Source: Microbacterium sp. Bi121 (GTDB lineage: Bacteria > Actinomycetota > Actinomycetes > Actinomycetales > Microbacteriaceae). From it: a stretch of 64,000 nt of DNA. Below are positions 7,863-16,927 of this stretch, piece by piece; position 1 is the first letter of the stretch; the number at the start of each line of letters is the position of its first letter. The notes beneath the pieces were generated by a model, which worked only from the letters and a program-made list of their open reading frames with translations, searched no databases and had not been told where the DNA came from. The stretch is taken from assembly GCF_918698005.1 (NCBI RefSeq), contig NZ_CAKKLJ010000001.1, forward strand, positions 186,001 through 250,000, in the 5' to 3' direction. The position numbers and the translations under genes were made by a program.

Positions 7863-9899
7863 ATGACGAACCCCACCGCCGCCGAACTCATCGCGCGCAG
7901 CAACCGGCTGGGCGCCGACCCGAAGAACACCAACTACGCCGGCGGCAACACTTCCGCCAAGGGCACCGAAACCGACCCTGTGACAGGGCAGCCTGTCGAG
8001 CTGCTGTGGGTGAAGGGCTCGGGCGGAGACCTGGGCACGCTCACCGAGCAGGGCCTCGCCGTGCTGCGCCTCGACCGCATGCGCGCCCTGGCCGACGTGT
8101 ACCCCGGCGTCGACCGTGAGGACGAGATGGTCGCCGCTTTCGACTACTGCCTGCACGGCAAAGGAGGCGCCGCTCCGTCGATCGACACCGCGATGCACGG
8201 ACTCGTGGATGCCGCGCACGTCGATCACCTGCATCCCGACAGCGGCATCGCGATCGCGACCGCTGCCGACGGGCCGGCACTGACGACGAAGATCTTCGGC
8301 GAGAAGGTCGTCTGGGTGCCGTGGCGGCGTCCAGGATTCCAGCTCGGCCTGGACATCGCCGAGATCAAGAAGCAGAACCCGCAGGCGATCGGCTGCATCC
8401 TCGGCGGCCACGGCATAACTGCCTGGGGCGACACCTCCGAGGAGGCCGAAGTCAACTCGCTGTGGATCATCGACACGGCGGCGGCGTACATCGCAGCGGA
8501 GGGCAAGTCCGAGCCGTTCGGCGGCGTCCGCACCGGCTACGAGGCCCTTCCCGCGCCCGAGCGCCGCGAGCGCGCTGCGGCTGTGGCCGGCACCATCCGC
8601 GGGATCGCGTCGACGGACAAGCCCATGGTCGGCCACTTCACCGACTCCGAGGTCGTGCTCGACTTCCTGGCGTCCGAGCACGCTCCCGAGCTCGCTGCTC
8701 TCGGCACGAGCTGCCCCGATCACTTCCTGCGCACCAAGGTCAAGCCGCTCATCCTCGACCTGCCGGCGACCGCGTCCGCCGACGAGCAGATCGCGCGCCT
8801 GCACGAGCTGCACGCGGAGTACCGCGCCGACTACCAGGCGTACTACGACGCGCACGCCACCGCGGAGTCCCCCGCGATCCGCGGCGCCGACCCGCTCATC
8901 GTGCTGATCCCCGGCGTCGGGATGTTCTCCTACGGCGCGAACAAGCAGACCGCGCGGGTGGCCGGCGAGTTCTACGTCAACGCCATCAACGTCATGCGCG
9001 GAGCGGAGGCGCTCTCCACCTACTCCCCCATCTCCGACGCCGAGAAGTTCCGCATCGAGTACTGGGCGCTGGAAGAGGCCAAGCTGCAGCGGATGCCGAA
9101 GCCGAAGACCCACCAGGGGCGCATCGCGTTCGTCACCGGCGCGGCATCCGGCATCGGCAAGGCCATCGCGACCCGTCTCGCCGCCGAGGGCGCGTGCGTC
9201 GTGATCGCCGACCTCGACCTCGAGAAGGCACAGGCGGCAGCTGCCGAGCTCGGCGGCTCGGACGTCGCGATCGGCGTCGCCGCCAACGTCGCGGACGCCG
9301 ACGCCGTGCAGGCCGCGTTGAACGAGGCCGTCCTCGCCTTCGGCGGTGTCGATCTCGTCGTCAACAACGCCGGGCTCTCGCTGTCGAAGCCGCTGCTGGA
9401 GACCACGGAGAAGGACTGGGACCTGCAGCACGACGTCATGGCCAAGGGGTCGTTCCTCGTCTCGAAGGCCGCAGCTCACATCCTCATCGACCAGAAGCTC
9501 GGCGGCGACATCATCTACATCTCGTCGAAGAACTCCGTGTTCGCCGGTCCGAACAACATCGCCTACTCGGCGACGAAGGCCGACCAGGCGCACCAGGTGC
9601 GGCTGCTGGCGGTCGAGCTCGGCGAGCACGGCATCCGCGTCAACGGAATCAACCCGGACGGCGTCGTCCGAGGCTCCGGCATCTTCGCCTCCGGCTGGGG
9701 CGCGAACCGCGCGGCCACCTACGGCGTCGCGGAGGAGGACCTCGGACAGTTCTACGCGAACCGCACGATCCTCAAGCGCGAGGTCGTGCCCGAGAACGTG
9801 GCGGATGCCGTGTACGCCCTGACCGGCCCCGAACTGTCCCGCACGACCGGCCTGCACATCCCCGTCGACTCCGGCGTCGCCGCGGCGTTCCTGCGATGA
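7863..9899 (+). CDS. rhaEW: Bifunctional rhamnulose-1-phosphate aldolase / L-lactaldehyde dehydrogenase
   Basis: A 678-residue fusion. Residues 1-~400 form a class II aldolase/adducin-type domain (YAGGNTSAKG, WVKGSGGDLG, HVDHLHPDS) that cleaves L-rhamnulose-1-phosphate to DHAP and L-lactaldehyde. Residues ~415-678 form a short-chain dehydrogenase (FVTGAASGIGKAIA for NAD binding, NNAGLS, and the catalytic Y-S-A-T-K) that oxidises lactaldehyde to L-lactate. This matches the RhaEW/YuxG class. ATG 7863 lies two bases after the isomerase stop behind a G-rich ribosome site; the gene ends in an ATGA overlap with the kinase. The fusion removes any need for a separate lactaldehyde dehydrogenase. Confidence 0.92.
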   Translation: MTNPTAAELIARSNRLGADPKNTNYAGGNTSAKGTETDPVTGQPVELLWVKGSGGDLGTLTEQGLAVLRLDRMRALADVYPGVDREDEMVAAFDYCLHGKGGAAPSIDTAMHGLVDAAHVDHLHPDSGIAIATAADGPALTTKIFGEKVVWVPWRRPGFQLGLDIAEIKKQNPQAIGCILGGHGITAWGDTSEEAEVNSLWIIDTAAAYIAAEGKSEPFGGVRTGYEALPAPERRERAAAVAGTIRGIASTDKPMVGHFTDSEVVLDFLASEHAPELAALGTSCPDHFLRTKVKPLILDLPATASADEQIARLHELHAEYRADYQAYYDAHATAESPAIRGADPLIVLIPGVGMFSYGANKQTARVAGEFYVNAINVMRGAEALSTYSPISDAEKFRIEYWALEEAKLQRMPKPKTHQGRIAFVTGAASGIGKAIATRLAAEGACVVIADLDLEKAQAAAAELGGSDVAIGVAANVADADAVQAALNEAVLAFGGVDLVVNNAGLSLSKPLLETTEKDWDLQHDVMAKGSFLVSKAAAHILIDQKLGGDIIYISSKNSVFAGPNNIAYSATKADQAHQVRLLAVELGEHGIRVNGINPDGVVRGSGIFASGWGANRAATYGVAEEDLGQFYANRTILKREVVPENVADAVYALTGPELSRTTGLHIPVDSGVAAAFLR

Positions 9900-11314
9900 C
9901 CGCCCGCGCCGTCGCGGCGGTCGACCTGGGCGCCACGAGCGGGCGCGTGGTCATCGGGCGTGTGAGCGCTGACGCGGTGGAGCTCGAACTGGTCTCGCGG
10001 TTCCCGAACGGCCCCGTCGAACGAGAGGACGGACTGCACTGGGACTTCGACGCCCTGTACGAGAACGTGATCGCGGGGCTCGCGGAGGCGGTGCGCCGTG
10101 AGCCGGCGATCGAGAGCATCGGCATCGATTCGTGGGCCGTCGACTACGGGTTGCTGCGCGACGGCGAGCTCGTGGGCGAGCCCTTCCACTACCGTGACGC
10201 GCGCACCGAGCGCGGGGTCGCCGAGGTGCACGAGATCGTCCCCGTCGAAGAGCTGTACCGGCGCAACGGACTGCAGTTCCTGTCATTCAACACGCTGTAC
10301 CAGTACCGCGTCGATCGCGATCTCGACGACGCGGATGCCGCGCTCCTGATCCCGGACCTCATCGCTTACCTGCTGACCGGGAGGCGCGTCGCCGAGCGCA
10401 CGAACGCGTCGACCACCGGGCTTCTCGACGTGCGCACGTCGGAGTGGGACCTCGAGCTCGCCGAGCGTCTCGGCATCCCGTCCCGCATCCTCCCGGAGCT
10501 CGTGAGCCCCGGAGAGACGATCGCACGGCTGCGCCCCGAGGTCGCCTCGCGCATCGGCGCGGACCTGCCCGTCATCGCCGTCGGCTCGCATGACACCGCA
10601 TCCGCCGTGGCGGCCGCTCCGCTGTCGTCGCCGCACGCCGCGTACATCTCGTGCGGAACCTGGGGTCTGGTCGGACTCGAACTCGATGAACCGGCGCTGA
10701 CGGATGCCGCGCGCGCGGCGAACTTCACCAACGAGCTGGGCGTCGACGGTCGCATCCGATTCCTCCACAACGTCACCGGGCTGTGGCTGCTGAGCGAGAC
10801 GATCCGCGCGTGGGGCGAAGACGACGGGGCCACCGTCGACCTGCCCGAGTTGCTCGCCGACGCGACCGAGGTGACGGGCGAGGTGCCGCTGTTCGACGCG
10901 AACGATGCGTCGCTCAGCGCCCCCGGCGACATGCCGGGGCGGATCGCCGCGCTGCTCGACGCCTCGGGCGCGGAGGTTCCCGGCGATCGGGCAGCGTTCG
11001 TGCGGACGATCCTCGAATCGATCGCGGACGCTTTCGCGGATGCCGTGCGGACAGCCGGCGAGCTGGCAGGGCGCGCGGTCGACAGCATCCACATCGTCGG
11101 GGGCGGTTCACTCAACCGGCCTCTCTGTCAGGCGACTGCCGACCGATCAGGACTGCCAGTGCTCGCCGGGCCCGTCGAGGCGACCGCGCTCGGAAATGTA
11201 CTCGTGCAGGCGCGAGCGCTCGGGGTCGTCAGCAACGACCGTGAGGCGTTGCGAACAGTGGTCGCCCGGTCCGAACGGCCCGTCCGATACGACCCCAGGC
11301 AACTCACGTTCTAG
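9896..11314 (+). CDS. rhaB: L-rhamnulokinase
   Basis: A 472-residue FGGY-family kinase. The N-terminal VAAVDLGATSGRVVIGR is the ATPase fold phosphate-1 motif. SIGIDSWAVDYGLL and GLQFLSFNTLYQ are characteristic of rhamnulokinase, and IHIVGGGSLNRPLCQATAD is the C-terminal adenosine motif. It phosphorylates L-rhamnulose at C1 with ATP, feeding the aldolase encoded just upstream. It is the last gene of the operon and converges on the next minus-strand gene with only 11 bases between; no clear terminator is seen there. Confidence 0.93.
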   Translation: MTARAVAAVDLGATSGRVVIGRVSADAVELELVSRFPNGPVEREDGLHWDFDALYENVIAGLAEAVRREPAIESIGIDSWAVDYGLLRDGELVGEPFHYRDARTERGVAEVHEIVPVEELYRRNGLQFLSFNTLYQYRVDRDLDDADAALLIPDLIAYLLTGRRVAERTNASTTGLLDVRTSEWDLELAERLGIPSRILPELVSPGETIARLRPEVASRIGADLPVIAVGSHDTASAVAAAPLSSPHAAYISCGTWGLVGLELDEPALTDAARAANFTNELGVDGRIRFLHNVTGLWLLSETIRAWGEDDGATVDLPELLADATEVTGEVPLFDANDASLSAPGDMPGRIAALLDASGAEVPGDRAAFVRTILESIADAFADAVRTAGELAGRAVDSIHIVGGGSLNRPLCQATADRSGLPVLAGPVEATALGNVLVQARALGVVSNDREALRTVVARSERPVRYDPRQLTF

Positions 11315-11325
11315 AGCCGACGCGC

Positions 11326-11754
11326 TCAGCCCGCTGTTCCTGTGCTCCGCTTCATCATCATCTCGACCATCTCGGGTGCTGGCTCGCCGATCGCGATGAT
11401 GTTTCCTTCGCTGTCGCTGAACCACGCGCTGCGCAGACCGCCCAGATCGGCGATGCCGTCCACGGTCTTCAGCCCCGGGAGGTCGTAGTCGTGGAACACG
11501 ACACCGTTGGTCCGCAGGGCCGTCGTGTCACGGTCGAGGTCATCGGTCACGAGGTTGAGTGCGGTGTTCTGTGCCGTGCCGGCGAAGTCGGTGCTGTACA
11601 CCAGCACGGTCATGTCGCCGATGGCGTAGAAGAGGCTGCCCGACTCGGGCTCGGCGTACACCGGGTCGCGGCCCAGAACGTCGTGCCACCAGCGCCGGGC
11701 ACGGTCGAGATCCGCCGCAGGAAGCACGGCGGTCGCCATGAGATTCTCGAACAT
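11326..11754 (-). CDS. VOC (glyoxalase/bleomycin-resistance fold) protein
   Basis: A 142-residue single-module vicinal-oxygen-chelate protein. It has the DLDRARRWWHDVLGRDP helix, the MTVLVYSTDFAGTAQNTA strand, and a C-terminal GGLRSAWFSDSEGNIIAIGEP that carries the D-x-E/G-N strand usual in the fold. Start at ATG 11754 after AGAGGTG. The substrate cannot be told from the sequence; many such proteins in actinobacteria are unassigned. It stands between rhaB and the manganese catalase, and nothing ties it to rhamnose use. Confidence 0.85.
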   Translation of the reverse strand: MFENLMATAVLPAADLDRARRWWHDVLGRDPVYAEPESGSLFYAIGDMTVLVYSTDFAGTAQNTALNLVTDDLDRDTTALRTNGVVFHDYDLPGLKTVDGIADLGGLRSAWFSDSEGNIIAIGEPAPEMVEMMMKRSTGTAG

Positions 11755-12021
11755 GATGCACCTCTGTTCGAGGGCGTTGTCATCTGCGCGCCGGCCTGGC
11801 GACGCCACGGCGATTCGGGCGCTCGGGTGTGGCCCTCGACGGCAGTGTACTGCCGGGTCGGCGGCGGCGTAAGAGCCATCGAGAGGCGCGCTCGTGGGAT
11901 GCTGCGCGCACGTGCCCTCCGCCGCCGGGCGCACACCCAGCCAACATCGCGATGATGCTGAGCGCACAGGACCTGCTTCAAGGTTCATCTACCGGTCATT
12001 GTGGGCGGAGTACTTCGCGTC

Positions 12022-12903
12022 CTACTTGTCGCTGAGCTTGTCTTCGACCACGCCCATGGCCTTGTCGGTCGAGTTCGGCTTGGCATCCGTCCCGTAGAAA
12101 CGAGGGTCGGGCTGTGTCGGCGGAGGCATCGGCACCGTGGTCTCGGGACCATCGAGGTACGTGAACTCGCCTTTGCCGTCCGGGGTGGGCCCCGACGCCC
12201 AGGATCCCTCGGCTGCGGCCGCACCGTCGGAGAAGTTGATGTACTGGTAGCTCACGTCACGCGCCTCCTGAGACAAGGGGAAGTTGATTGGCACGGGAAT
12301 GTCTTCGGTGCCCTCTTCACGCACTTCCTGGGCGGCACGGATCCACTGGTTCTGATGCATCGTGTCGCGGGCCAGCAGAAACGACAGCAACTCGCGCACA
12401 CCGTGATCGTCGGTCATGTTGTAGATGCGCGCGACCTGAAGCCTGCCCTGCATCTCGGCGTTCGCGTTCGCGGTGAAATCTGCCAGCAAGTTCCCGCTCG
12501 CGGTCACGTACGATCCCTGCCACGGATTTCCGTTGCTGTCGACCGGCCGGACGCCGGCACCGGCGACGATTGCCGCCTGCACATCCATGCCTCCGATGAC
12601 CGCGCCGAGGACGGGGTCGGATGCCGCGGCCGCTTCAGATTGCTCGACGGGAGCCTTCTCCAGCAGTTGCGCAATCATGATGGCGAGCATCTCTACGTGA
12701 CCGAACTCCTCAGCCCCGATTCCGTAGAGCAGGTCGCGATACTTTCCGGGAAGGTGTGCGTTCCAGGCCTGGAAGCCGTACTGCATCGCGACCGTGATCT
12801 CCCCGTACTGGCCACCGAGCACCTCCTGCATTCGACGCGCGAAGATTGCATCCGGCTTGCCGGGACTGGCTTGGAACTGCATCTCCTGCTTGTGGAAGAA
12901 CAT
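12022..12903 (-). CDS. Manganese (dimanganese) catalase
   Basis: A 293-residue non-haem catalase that disproportionates hydrogen peroxide. Metal-binding elements of a ferritin-like four-helix bundle are visible: GQYGEITVAMQYGFQAW (first Glu), IGAEEFGHVEML (E-x-x-H-x-E) and, in the second pair, HGVRELLSFLLARDTMHQNQW (Glu and His). An ATG at 12924 is possible, but AGGAGA sits at correct distance only for ATG 12903. The C-terminal tail is rich in Pro, Gly and Asp, as in Bacillus YdbD/CotJC relatives. The gene has a lone context and is next to a 400-base gene-free stretch, so acquisition by transfer is possible but not shown. Confidence 0.92.
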   Translation of the reverse strand: MFFHKQEMQFQASPGKPDAIFARRMQEVLGGQYGEITVAMQYGFQAWNAHLPGKYRDLLYGIGAEEFGHVEMLAIMIAQLLEKAPVEQSEAAAASDPVLGAVIGGMDVQAAIVAGAGVRPVDSNGNPWQGSYVTASGNLLADFTANANAEMQGRLQVARIYNMTDDHGVRELLSFLLARDTMHQNQWIRAAQEVREEGTEDIPVPINFPLSQEARDVSYQYINFSDGAAAAEGSWASGPTPDGKGEFTYLDGPETTVPMPPPTQPDPRFYGTDAKPNSTDKAMGVVEDKLSDK

Positions 12904-13323
12904 CGGATCTCCTGTCGTCTTCACCAGCTGTCGAATGCAACCGGCGTGTCAGGTGACCGTAGGTCTCACGGCCGCTTCGCATACCGGGGCTGGCTCTTTG
13001 CCCGCGACCGGCGTATTCCTCCCCGACTCGAGTCACGCAAGCGTCCGGACGCTCGCACTACGTGAGACTCCAAGAGTCCGGAACAAGAGGCAAGGGTGCG
13101 AGTCATGGCAGCACCACGGAAGTACAGCGAGGAATAGAAGTAGCGGGCGACGCGGCTCGCCTTGGACGTGCAACACGACCCGGCGAGCAAGGTCGGGGCG
13201 GTCAGACTGGGATCCGCGCTCACAGTCGTACGACCATGACGAAAAAACCCGACTCGACACAGCAGAGGCCGCAAGCCTGATTCAAATGGTTTCGGGATAT
13301 ATCCCTTGACCGGGATTTTTTGC
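12904..13323. other. Gene-free stretch upstream of the manganese catalase
   Basis: No open frame here has a recognisable product or ribosome site. It holds the catalase leader, a 14-base perfect palindrome AGCGTCCGGACGCT at 13040-13053, a 12-base palindrome GGGATATATCCC at 13294-13305, and a weak ATCCC/GGGAT hairpin followed by TTTTT at 13301-13321. The tRNA-Ser gene follows immediately. Confidence 0.5.
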
Positions 13324-13411
13324 GGAGACGGAGGGATTTGAACCCTCGGTCCCCTTGCGAGGACTCCACCTTAGCAGGGTGGTGCACTAGGCCTGACTAT
13401 GCGACGTCTCC
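13324..13411 (-). tRNA. tRNA-Ser (anticodon GCU)
   Basis: An 88-base serine tRNA with the long variable arm of class II tRNAs. The acceptor pair GGAGACG/CGTCTCC closes fully, the anticodon loop reads CTGCTAA (anticodon GCT, decoding AGC/AGU), and the T-arm loop is TTCAAAT. A possible -10 box TATGAT lies about 35 bases upstream on the minus strand (13444-13449). Confidence 0.95.
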
Positions 13412-13413
13412 AG

Positions 13414-13434
13414 GCGTCCGATGCGATCGGACGC
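13414..13434. other. 9-bp hairpin abutting the 5' side of tRNA-Ser
   Basis: GCGTCCGAT (13414-13422) and ATCGGACGC (13426-13434) are perfect arms around GCG. The hairpin begins three bases upstream of the tRNA 5' end, so it would lie in the primary transcript leader. No T-run follows, so it does not look like a terminator. Role unknown. Confidence 0.5.
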
Positions 13435-13564
13435 GCTTAGCCATCATAACGGGTCGCGAAGCTGAGACAGAATCCATCCACAGATCAGCCCGTCGCATCC
13501 CCGTGCGCGCGCCTCGGGGAGTATCGTGACCCAGCGTTGTCCGCTCTCGATGAGGAGATGTCAG

Positions 13565-15484
13565 ATGAAGTTCATGCAACGGCTCGGCCGGTCGATCATG
13601 CTCCCGGTGGCCGTGCTGCCGGTGGCCGCGATCCTCTCCGGAATCGGATACTGGATCAAGTCCGCCGCCGGCGACAACATCGTCTCCGCCTTCCTCAGCG
13701 CGGCGGGCGGCGCACTGCTCGACAACATGGCACTGCTGTTCGCGATCGGCATCTCGCTGGGCATGGCGAGCAAATCCGATGGCACATCAGCGCTCGCCGG
13801 CCTGGTGTCGTGGCTCACGGTCACGACGCTGCTCAAGCCGGAGACCGTCATGCTGCTGACCGGCTCAGGAGACGTGAACGAGGTCGACCCCGCGTTCCTG
13901 AAGGTGCAGAACGTGTTCGTCGGCATCATCTGCGGTCTCATCGGCGCGTGGTGCTACGACCGGTTCAAAGACACCAAGCTGCCGGACGCGCTGTCGTTCT
14001 TCTCGGGCAAGCGCTCCGTCGCGATCGTCACAGCCGGTGTCTCGCTCGTGCTCGCCATCGCCCTGTTCTTCATCTGGCCGTTCGTGTACGGCGGCCTGGT
14101 CATGTTCGGCGAGTGGATCGTCACGCTCGGCCCCGTGGGCACGGGCATCTACGGCTTCCTCAACCGGCTGCTGATCCCGGTCGGCCTGCATCACGCCTTG
14201 AACTCGGTGTTCTGGTTCGATGTCGCCGGCATCAACGATCTGAACAACTTCCTGGCAGGTGAAGGCACCTACGGTGTGACCGGCCAGTACATGACCGGGT
14301 TCTTCCCCGTCATGATGTTCGGCCTGCCGGGTGCCGCACTGGCGATGTACCTGACCGCCAAGACCAAGCGCAAGAAGATCGCGTACGGAATCCTGCTCTC
14401 CGGCGCGATCTCGTCGTTCTTCGTCGGCGTGACGGAGCCCCTCGAATTCGCCTTCATGTTCCTCGCTCCCCTGCTGTACCTGATCCACGCGATCTTCATG
14501 GGCATCTCGATGGCGATCGCCGCGATCCTGCCGGTGCGGATGGGCTTCGGATTCTCCGGAGGTTTCATCGACCTCGTGCTCGGGTGGGCCAATCCGATGG
14601 CGCAGAATCCCTGGTTGATCATCGTGCTCGGAGCCTTCTGGTTCGTCATCTACTTCGTCGTGTTTTACTTCGTGATCAAGCGCTTCAACCTGAAGACCCC
14701 CGGTCGCGAGGACGACGACATCGACGAGACGACCGCCACGACCGGCGCATCCGACGACGGCTACCTGGCGACGGCCAGCCGCTTCCTCGACGCGCTCGGC
14801 GGCAAGCAGAACATCACGCAGTTGGAGAACTGCACGACACGGCTGCGTCTGGAGCTCGCCGACGTCGACAAGGTGGATGCTGCGGCCCTGAAGCGCGCGG
14901 GCGCTGCCGGCACGATGAAGTCCGGCGGGCGGGCGGTGCAGGTCGTCTACGGCCTGAACGTGCAGTTCGTGAAGGATGCCATGGACCGGCTGATCTCCGG
15001 CGAAGCCGAACCCGTGGCGGCTCCCCCGGCCGGCCCGGCCGGATCCGTGCTCACGGACGCACGCCCGACCACCGGCCGAAAGCTCGTCCTGCGTCAGCCG
15101 CTGCAGGGCCAGGTGGTGCCGCTCTCCGAGGTTCCCGATCCCACGTTCGCGGAAGAGATCATGGGCCCTGGGCTGGCGATCCGTCCGAGCGGGGATCTCG
15201 TGATCGCGCCCGCCGACGGCGTCGTCGAGGGCGTCTTCCCGACCAGCCACGCGGTGGCCCTGCGGCTGGACGACGGCACCGAACTGCTCATCCACGTCGG
15301 CGTCGACACCGTGAAGATGGACGGCGCCGGCTTCGAGACCCTGGTGGACAAGGACGCCCACGTCACGGCGGGTACGCCGCTGCTGCGCTTCGACACGGCG
15401 AAGATCGTCGCAGCCGGGCTCTCGCCGGTCACACCGGTGATCGTGCTGAACGACGAGAACGCCGAGATCGAGTTCTCAGGCTGA
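13565..15484 (+). CDS. nagE: PTS permease EIICBA, N-acetylglucosamine type
   Basis: A 639-residue single-chain phosphotransferase permease. The EIIC membrane domain (about 1-385) contains FLNRLLIPVGLHHALN, GFFPVMMFGLPGAALAMY and GVTEPLEFAFMFLAPLLY, and ends in FNLKTPGRED, which is close to E. coli NagE. EIIB (about 410-485) carries the phosphorylated cysteine in LENCTTRLRLEL. EIIA (about 510-639) carries the histidine in ELLIHVGVDTVKMDG. ATG 13565 follows AGGAG with 8 bases spacing. It imports and phosphorylates the sugar using HPr. GlcNAc is favoured over glucose from sequence resemblance only; no nagA/nagB genes are nearby. Confidence 0.85.
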   Translation: MKFMQRLGRSIMLPVAVLPVAAILSGIGYWIKSAAGDNIVSAFLSAAGGALLDNMALLFAIGISLGMASKSDGTSALAGLVSWLTVTTLLKPETVMLLTGSGDVNEVDPAFLKVQNVFVGIICGLIGAWCYDRFKDTKLPDALSFFSGKRSVAIVTAGVSLVLAIALFFIWPFVYGGLVMFGEWIVTLGPVGTGIYGFLNRLLIPVGLHHALNSVFWFDVAGINDLNNFLAGEGTYGVTGQYMTGFFPVMMFGLPGAALAMYLTAKTKRKKIAYGILLSGAISSFFVGVTEPLEFAFMFLAPLLYLIHAIFMGISMAIAAILPVRMGFGFSGGFIDLVLGWANPMAQNPWLIIVLGAFWFVIYFVVFYFVIKRFNLKTPGREDDDIDETTATTGASDDGYLATASRFLDALGGKQNITQLENCTTRLRLELADVDKVDAAALKRAGAAGTMKSGGRAVQVVYGLNVQFVKDAMDRLISGEAEPVAAPPAGPAGSVLTDARPTTGRKLVLRQPLQGQVVPLSEVPDPTFAEEIMGPGLAIRPSGDLVIAPADGVVEGVFPTSHAVALRLDDGTELLIHVGVDTVKMDGAGFETLVDKDAHVTAGTPLLRFDTAKIVAAGLSPVTPVIVLNDENAEIEFSG

Positions 15485-15522
15485 GGGTTCGCGGCCCTGG
15501 GTGCAACCCGCGGCCGCACCCG

Positions 15523-16776
15523 TCAGCGGATGTTTCCGTTGGAGCAGGTCTGCTGAGCAGCCGAGTTGCCCTTGATGTTGTCCGGAAGCGCCTCGACGCC
15601 ATCGCTCGGCGCGGCCGTCTCGGTCGGCGTCGGCGTCGCCGTCTCGCCCGGCTCCTCGGTCGAAGGCTGATCCTCGATCACGACGCCGTCGTTCGACGTG
15701 TTCTGGTGCGTGACCTGCAGCTGCTTGTTCGCGTTGATCGCGTCCCACATGATCGTGGAGGAGTCGTAGTCGGGGACGACCTTGTTGACGTCGGCCGGGT
15801 CCTCGAACGTCGGGTACTGCAGGAAGACGATGTCCTCGAACGGGACGTCCTTGACGGCGAGACCGATCTGCACGAGCGTCGTCGGGTTCGTGAGCGACGT
15901 GCTGGCCTCGAGGTTGCTCAGCGCGGTGTGCGCCAGACGCAGCATGACGGGCACGTTGCCGAGCACCTCGCCGCTGATGAGCTTGCGAGCAAGGCTCGAC
16001 ATGTACTGCTGCTGGTTGCCGATGCGGCCGAGATCGCTGCCGTCGCCGACGCCGTGCCTCGTGCGCAGGAACTGCAGCGCCTCCAGGCCCTTGACGGTGT
16101 GCGTTCCCGCCTCCATGTCGAGGCCCGTGTAGCGGTCCTTGATCGGGGTCGCGAGGCACACGTCGACGCCGCCGATGGCATCGGTGATCTCGATGACGCC
16201 GCCGAAGGTGACGGATGCCGCGAACTCGATGTCCTGGCCGGTGAGCTCGGAGATGGTCTTGGCCACGCAGTTCAGGCCGGCGTCCATGTACGCGCTGTTG
16301 AGCGGCTGCTTGCTCATCGCGTACGTGGTGCTGCCGTCCTCCCTGGTGCACTCCGGAATCGGGAGCATCAGGTCGCGGGGGAAGCTCACCGCGGTGATGC
16401 GGCGCGGTTCCTCCGAGACGTGCATGAGGATGTTCACGTCGTTGAGGGTGCCCTCGGAGTCGGGCCCCGAGCAGCGGTCGCCGAACAGGTGCGCGTACTT
16501 CTGCTCGCAGTTGTCCGTGCCGACGAGCAGCAGGTCGAACCCGCCCTCGTACTCGCCGAGGTCCGGCGGAACGGGCTTCTGCCCCTCGAGTTCCACGGCG
16601 TCGGCGGTGGCCGTGTTGAGCAGGTCGCTCGCGACGAAGGCAGCGACGCTCACGCCGCTGACGAGCACGACCGCCATGGCGATGCCGATGATCTTCAGAA
16701 TCTGGCCGAGCGGACCAGGGGTCCGCAGCTGACCGTGGCGCGCCACGGTCTTGCGGCGACGGATCTTCGCGCTCAC
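15523..16776 (-). CDS. LytR-CpsA-Psr (LCP) family cell-wall glycopolymer ligase
   Basis: A 417-residue protein. There is a short basic cytosolic start, one membrane anchor (about residues 25-50: ILKIIGIAMAVVLVSGVSVA), then the extracellular LCP domain with the conserved arginines and aspartates of the lipid-pyrophosphate pocket (VSFPRDLMLPIP, NSAYMDAG, GGVDVCLATPI, LQFLRTRH, DLGRIGNQQQYMSSL). The C-terminal 60 residues are a Thr/Pro/Glu-rich tail. Such enzymes attach wall polymers to peptidoglycan. GTG 16776 was chosen because GAAAGG precedes it; longer readings would run into the tRNA-Ser gene 20 bases upstream. Confidence 0.9.
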   Translation of the reverse strand: MSAKIRRRKTVARHGQLRTPGPLGQILKIIGIAMAVVLVSGVSVAAFVASDLLNTATADAVELEGQKPVPPDLGEYEGGFDLLLVGTDNCEQKYAHLFGDRCSGPDSEGTLNDVNILMHVSEEPRRITAVSFPRDLMLPIPECTREDGSTTYAMSKQPLNSAYMDAGLNCVAKTISELTGQDIEFAASVTFGGVIEITDAIGGVDVCLATPIKDRYTGLDMEAGTHTVKGLEALQFLRTRHGVGDGSDLGRIGNQQQYMSSLARKLISGEVLGNVPVMLRLAHTALSNLEASTSLTNPTTLVQIGLAVKDVPFEDIVFLQYPTFEDPADVNKVVPDYDSSTIMWDAINANKQLQVTHQNTSNDGVVIEDQPSTEEPGETATPTPTETAAPSDGVEALPDNIKGNSAAQQTCSNGNIR

Positions 16777-16796
16777 TCGGTGCCTTTCACATCTGC

Positions 16797-16880
16797 GGAG
16801 GGCGTGGGATTCGAACCCACGAGACATTTCTGCCCACTGGTTTTCAAGACCAGCTCCATCGGCCGCTCGGACAGCCCTCC
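16797..16880 (-). tRNA. tRNA-Ser (anticodon UGA)
   Basis: An 84-base class II tRNA. Acceptor GGAGGGC pairs with GCCCTCC, the anticodon loop is CTTGAAA (anticodon TGA), there is a long variable arm, and the T-loop is TTCGAAT. It is directly upstream of, and codirectional with, the LCP gene. Confidence 0.95.
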
Positions 16881-16927
16881 ATCGACGGACGAATCCGCCG
16901 ATCAGTGGTCGAGTCTAGCCGCTTTCA

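Noticed and set aside
12925..13280. Small frames on both strands in the gene-free stretch
   Set aside because: Compositions are low-complexity or Arg/Ser-rich, with no ribosome site, membrane span or motif.
13301..13321. ATCCC-GGGAT hairpin with TTTTT as a terminator
   Set aside because: Stem of only five pairs, and the T-run is on the strand opposite to tRNA-Ser and the catalase, with no plus-strand gene upstream to end.
13324..13411. tRNA-Ser(GCU) as an integration site with a duplicated 3' end
   Set aside because: No repeat of the terminal 15-20 bases was found in the neighbouring 2 kb; only a short ATTCAAAT match occurs, which is too short to count.
13440..13564. DasR-type site before the PTS gene
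   Set aside because: I looked for a TGGTCTAGACCA-like sequence expected for GlcNAc control and saw none.
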